Assembly: GCF_018881975.1 (NCBI RefSeq)
Contig: NZ_JACVPJ010000007.1
Coordinates: 1-64,000, forward strand
Reading direction: 5' to 3'
Source of the DNA: Polynucleobacter sp. JS-Safj-400b-B2
GTDB taxonomy: Bacteria; Pseudomonadota; Gammaproteobacteria; Burkholderiales; Burkholderiaceae
DNA: 64,000 nucleotides
Positions 61,059 to 64,000 of the stretch are shown in pieces. The translations under genes were made by a program, and so were the position numbers. Within the stretch, counting starts at the first letter, position 1. The number at the start of each line of letters is the position of its first letter. Under the pieces are notes generated by a model that saw nothing but the letters and a program-made list of their open reading frames with translations, was not told the DNA's origin and made no database searches.

Positions 61059-62254
61059 TATTTGCCCTCCTTCTTGCTGGCAGCATTCATAAGCTCCACA
61101 AATCGATCAAATAAATAGGCAATGTCATGAGGACCAGGGGAGGCCTCAGGATGACCCTGAAAACAGAGTGCTGGCTTATCTTTCCAAGCCAAACCTTGTA
61201 AAGATCCGTCGAACAAGGAAACATGAGTGACGCGAATATTGTCTGGCAGAGTATTCGCATCAACAGCAAAGCCATGATTCTGCGAAGTGATCGCAACGCG
61301 ACCGGTATCTAAATCTTTCACTGGATGATTAGCGCCATGATGACCAAACTTCATCTTCAAAGTTTTTGCACCAGCAGCTAAACCCATGATTTGGTGACCC
61401 AAACAGATGCCAAAAGTCGGCACACCCTTTTCAATAATTTCTTTTGCAGCTGCAATGGCGTAGTCACATGGGCCAGGATCTCCAGGGCCATTTGAGAAGA
61501 ACACGCCATCGGGATTCATTGCCAAAACTTCTGCGGCAGTAGTTTGTGCTGGTACCACCGTCAATTGACAGCCACGCTCAGTCAGCATGCGCAAGATATT
61601 GCGTTTCACACCAAAGTCGTAAGCAACTACCTTTTTGATTGGCTTGCTGGTATTCAATGTTCTATAAGCAGGCGTGCCATTTGGCCCATGAAGATCCCAT
61701 TCGGCCTCGCGCCAATCATAGGCTTTCTTGGTAGTCACTACCTTTGCAAGATCTAAGCCTGACATGCCAGGAAAAGCTTTAGCCAGCTCAAGAGCCCTCG
61801 CTCCCAAAGATTCATAGCTATCGCCTAATTTGCCAGCAACAATAGCGCCGGATTGCGCGCCTTTGTCTCGCAGAATTCTGGTGAGTTTGCGTGTATCTAT
61901 GCCAGCAATTCCTAAAACACCTGCTTTAGTAAGGTAGTCATCCAAAGAACCCTCTGAGCGGAAATTGGATACGCGTTTTGGAAGATCCTTCACTACCAAG
62001 CCTGCCGCATGAATCTGATCTGATTCCGCATCTTGAGCGTTTACACCGACATTACCGATGTGCGGATAAGTTAAGGTAACAATTTGGCGTGAGTAGCTGG
62101 GATCAGTAATGATCTCTTGATATCCAGTCAATGCGGTATTGAATACGACTTCGCCAGTAGTTTCGCCAGGGGCGCCAATGCTAAAACCGGGAAATAATGT
62201 GCCGTCGGCTAGGGCCAACACGGCTGGGGGAAAAGAAGGAAGCAAGGGTGACAA
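61058..62254 (-). CDS. carA: Carbamoyl-phosphate synthase small subunit CarA
   Basis: Glutaminase subunit of 398 residues that supplies ammonia to CarB. The amidotransferase triad is visible as [12 protein letters not shown] (Cys) with [11 protein letters not shown] (His, Glu). The N-terminal small-subunit domain has [18 protein letters not shown]. Start is a TTG at 62252-62254 preceded by GGAGA; the family N-terminus fits. It is the first gene of the carAB unit; its 5' region (62255-62435) shows no gene. Confidence 0.96.
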   Translation of the reverse strand: MSPLLPSFPPAVLALADGTLFPGFSIGAPGETTGEVVFNTALTGYQEIITDPSYSRQIVTLTYPHIGNVGVNAQDAESDQIHAAGLVVKDLPKRVSNFRSEGSLDDYLTKAGVLGIAGIDTRKLTRILRDKGAQSGAIVAGKLGDSYESLGARALELAKAFPGMSGLDLAKVVTTKKAYDWREAEWDLHGPNGTPAYRTLNTSKPIKKVVAYDFGVKRNILRMLTERGCQLTVVPAQTTAAEVLAMNPDGVFFSNGPGDPGPCDYAIAAAKEIIEKGVPTFGICLGHQIMGLAAGAKTLKMKFGHHGANHPVKDLDTGRVAITSQNHGFAVDANTLPDNIRVTHVSLFDGSLQGLAWKDKPALCFQGHPEASPGPHDIAYLFDRFVELMNAASKKEGK

Positions 62255-62435
62255 ACCATCTCCAGTCCCTGCTCCATCCGACGCTCAAAACCCCAAAAAA
62301 GACTAGCCCGGGGATATTTTTGCGGGTGGTGAGTGTCTTTAAGCGCTAGGGTATTTATTAAGTTTCGAACCTTGCAATCATAACATTTTTGCTCGTAAAC
62401 CCTTGGATATGCAGCCAAATGGGGGCTGGAAGGTA

Positions 62436-62468
62436 AAAAGCTCCCCTAGCCTAATGGATGGGAGAGCA
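62436..62468 (-). terminator. Terminator of the acyl-CoA synthetase gene
   Basis: On the minus strand CTCCC (complement of 62461-62465) pairs with GGGAG (complement of 62442-62447 region), and the stem is followed by CTTTTT (complement of 62436-62440). It lies 22 bp beyond the stop of the prpE-like gene. Confidence 0.6.
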
Positions 62469-62489
62469 ATTTATCTAAAAATGGGTGTT

Positions 62490-64000
62490 TTAAGTCTTGG
62501 CGCCTTGCTCAATGATGGTCTTAATTTGAGCTAAAACAGACTGGTCATCCATCGTGCTGATATCGCCAGGATCGCGTCCTTCGGCTACAGCCTGAAGTGC
62601 GCGACGCACAATCTTGCCTGAGCGTGTCTTTGGCAACGCAGTAACTATATAAACTCGCCCAGGTCGCGCAATCGCTCCTAAGGTGGTATCGACAGTCTTC
62701 ATACACTCTGCCTCTAAGGCAGCAGTATTGGAGGCGTCTTTAGGAATCACAAATGCAATTGCAGCCTGGCCTTTCAACTTATCTTCAATGCCAACCACGG
62801 CAACCTCTGAAACATTCGGATGACTAGAAATACTTTCTTCGATTTCGCGTGTACCAAGTCGATGCCCGGCAACATTAATCACATCATCGGTGCGCCCTAA
62901 GATAAAGAAGTAACCATCCTTATCTTTGATACCCCAGTCAAAGGTTGAGTAAATTAACTTACCAGGAATGGTTTCCCAATAGGTGCTGACAAAGCGCTTG
63001 TCATCACCCCAAACTGTTTGCATACAACCAGGAGGTAATGGGCCTTCGATGGCAATAACACCCTTTTGATCTGGACCCAGCTCCTCAGAGGTGGCATCGT
63101 CGAGCAATTTCATGTTGTAACCAAAAGAAGGCACGCCTGGTGAGCCAAACTTATGAGGCATCACCTCTACTCCGTGTTGAATGGCTAGCATTGGCCAGCC
63201 AGTCTCTGTCTGCCAGTAGTTATCGACAATCGGCTTATTAATTGCTCCATGAATCCAACTTGCAGTTGGCTCATCTAAAGGCTCGCCCGCTAAGAATAAA
63301 GCGCGTAATTTTGAAAGATCGTACTTCGTTAAGAATGCAGGATCTTGCTTCTTAAGAACTCGCACAGCTGTTGGTGCAGAAAACATTACAGACACTTTGT
63401 ACTTATCTACCAGCTCCCACCAAATGCCTGCATCAGGACGCAATGGCGTACCTTCATACATGATGGTAGCCATACCAGAAAGCAAGGGCGCATAAATAAT
63501 ATAGCTGTGACCGACAACCCAACCAATGTCTGATGTACAAAACATCGTTTCGCCAGGATTACCTGTGAAGATGTGCTTCATAGAAGCTGCTAGTGCCACA
63601 GCATAACCACCGGTGTCGCGTTGAACGCCTTTGGGCTTACCAGTTGTACCGGAGGTATACAAAATATAAGAAGGATGAGTCGCATCAACCCACTCAACCG
63701 GAACCACATCATTCAGATGCTTTTGACGCTCGCTTGCGTAATCTAAATCACGACCTGCCTCTATTGTAAATTCAGTGAGACCGCGATTCACAATCAATAC
63801 TTTTTCTGGTTTGTATTCAGCCAAAGTAATTGCTTCGTCTAACAATGGTTTGTAAGGAACAGCCTTACCGCCACGAGCGCCAGCTTCGGAAGACACAATC
63901 AGCTTTGGTTTTGCGTCGTCAATACGGGATGCCAAGCTATGTGATGCAAATCCACCAAACACTACAGAGTGAATAGCGCCAATACGCACACAAGCAAGCA
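62490..64000 (-). CDS. prpE: Propionyl-CoA synthetase (PrpE-like), 5' end outside window
   Basis: Adenylate-forming enzyme that activates propionate (or acetate) to the CoA thioester. About 503 residues are visible; the start lies beyond 64000 and the frame continues to the edge (ACVRIGAIHSVVFGG). The P-loop is ILYTSGTTGKPKG and the A8 loop GRTDDVINVAGHRLGT, with the acylated Lys in SGKIVRRAL. Similarity to PrpE rather than Acs rests on the overall pattern (WETIPGKLIYSTFDWGIKDK), so acetate use is not excluded. Confidence 0.88.
   Translation of the reverse strand, partial: LACVRIGAIHSVVFGGFASHSLASRIDDAKPKLIVSSEAGARGGKAVPYKPLLDEAITLAEYKPEKVLIVNRGLTEFTIEAGRDLDYASERQKHLNDVVPVEWVDATHPSYILYTSGTTGKPKGVQRDTGGYAVALAASMKHIFTGNPGETMFCTSDIGWVVGHSYIIYAPLLSGMATIMYEGTPLRPDAGIWWELVDKYKVSVMFSAPTAVRVLKKQDPAFLTKYDLSKLRALFLAGEPLDEPTASWIHGAINKPIVDNYWQTETGWPMLAIQHGVEVMPHKFGSPGVPSFGYNMKLLDDATSEELGPDQKGVIAIEGPLPPGCMQTVWGDDKRFVSTYWETIPGKLIYSTFDWGIKDKDGYFFILGRTDDVINVAGHRLGTREIEESISSHPNVSEVAVVGIEDKLKGQAAIAFVIPKDASNTAALEAECMKTVDTTLGAIARPGRVYIVTALPKTRSGKIVRRALQAVAEGRDPGDISTMDDQSVLAQIKTIIEQGAKT

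Noticed and set aside
62209-62418. Open frame overlapping the carA start
   Set aside because: It is out of frame with carA, Cys-rich by chance and not conserved-looking; the region is more likely a leader.

Overview
The window reads as a chromosomal segment of a betaproteobacterium of the Burkholderiaceae, most likely a freshwater Polynucleobacter-type genome. This is inferred from protein resemblance, moderate GC, and the housekeeping blocks glmM-folP-ftsH-rlmE/yhbY and greA-carB-carA. No database search was possible, so family names rest on motifs and recall.

Layout. (1) 1-5535: a Tn3-type transposase pseudogene running off the left edge, a divergent tyrosine recombinase, and passenger genes (winged-helix protein, frameshifted small gene, SEC-C protein). 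(2) 5645-7481: a HigBA-like toxin-antitoxin pair and two lipoproteins. (3) 7563-46331: an island array at a tRNA-Arg(UCU) gene. The intact tRNA is at 46255-46331. Four copies of its 3' part lie in the same orientation at 7563, 8397, 18465 and 19204. They delimit cassette 1 (HEPN/MNT toxin-antitoxin), element 1 (8397-18464: decayed integrase, exopolysaccharide locus, GGDEF-HD-GYP protein), cassette 2 (a different HEPN/MNT pair) and element 2 (19204-46258). The two elements share both end sequences, an integrase with its upstream region, and two families of short palindromes (called T and U here). These palindromes sit in mirror order inward of each tRNA core and again upstream of each integrase. 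(4) 46367-64000: core genome with tRNA-Pro, a TonB-dependent receptor, a split chromate-type transporter, glmM, folP, ftsH, rlmE, yhbY, greA, carB, carA and a partial prpE.

Element 2 carries three modules. The first is a twelve-gene urea uptake and urease operon (urtABCDE-ureDA-ureJ-ureBC-ureEFG, 31077 down to 19716). The second is a plasmid-like block (31473-38227) with small recombination, AAA+ and nucleotidyltransferase genes plus iteron-like repeats. The third is a clock-like signalling module: kaiC, two kaiB genes and a PAS-HD-GYP gene in one tightly coupled operon, flanked by a coiled-coil HD-GYP gene and a membrane GGDEF gene. No kaiA is visible.

How the genes fit together: element 1 links polysaccharide synthesis to c-di-GMP turnover, and element 2 links a KaiBC-type timer to c-di-GMP hydrolysis and brings urea nitrogen acquisition. 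The mirrored palindromes, the tRNA-bounded toxin-antitoxin cassettes and the Kai/HD-GYP operon are the most unusual content.
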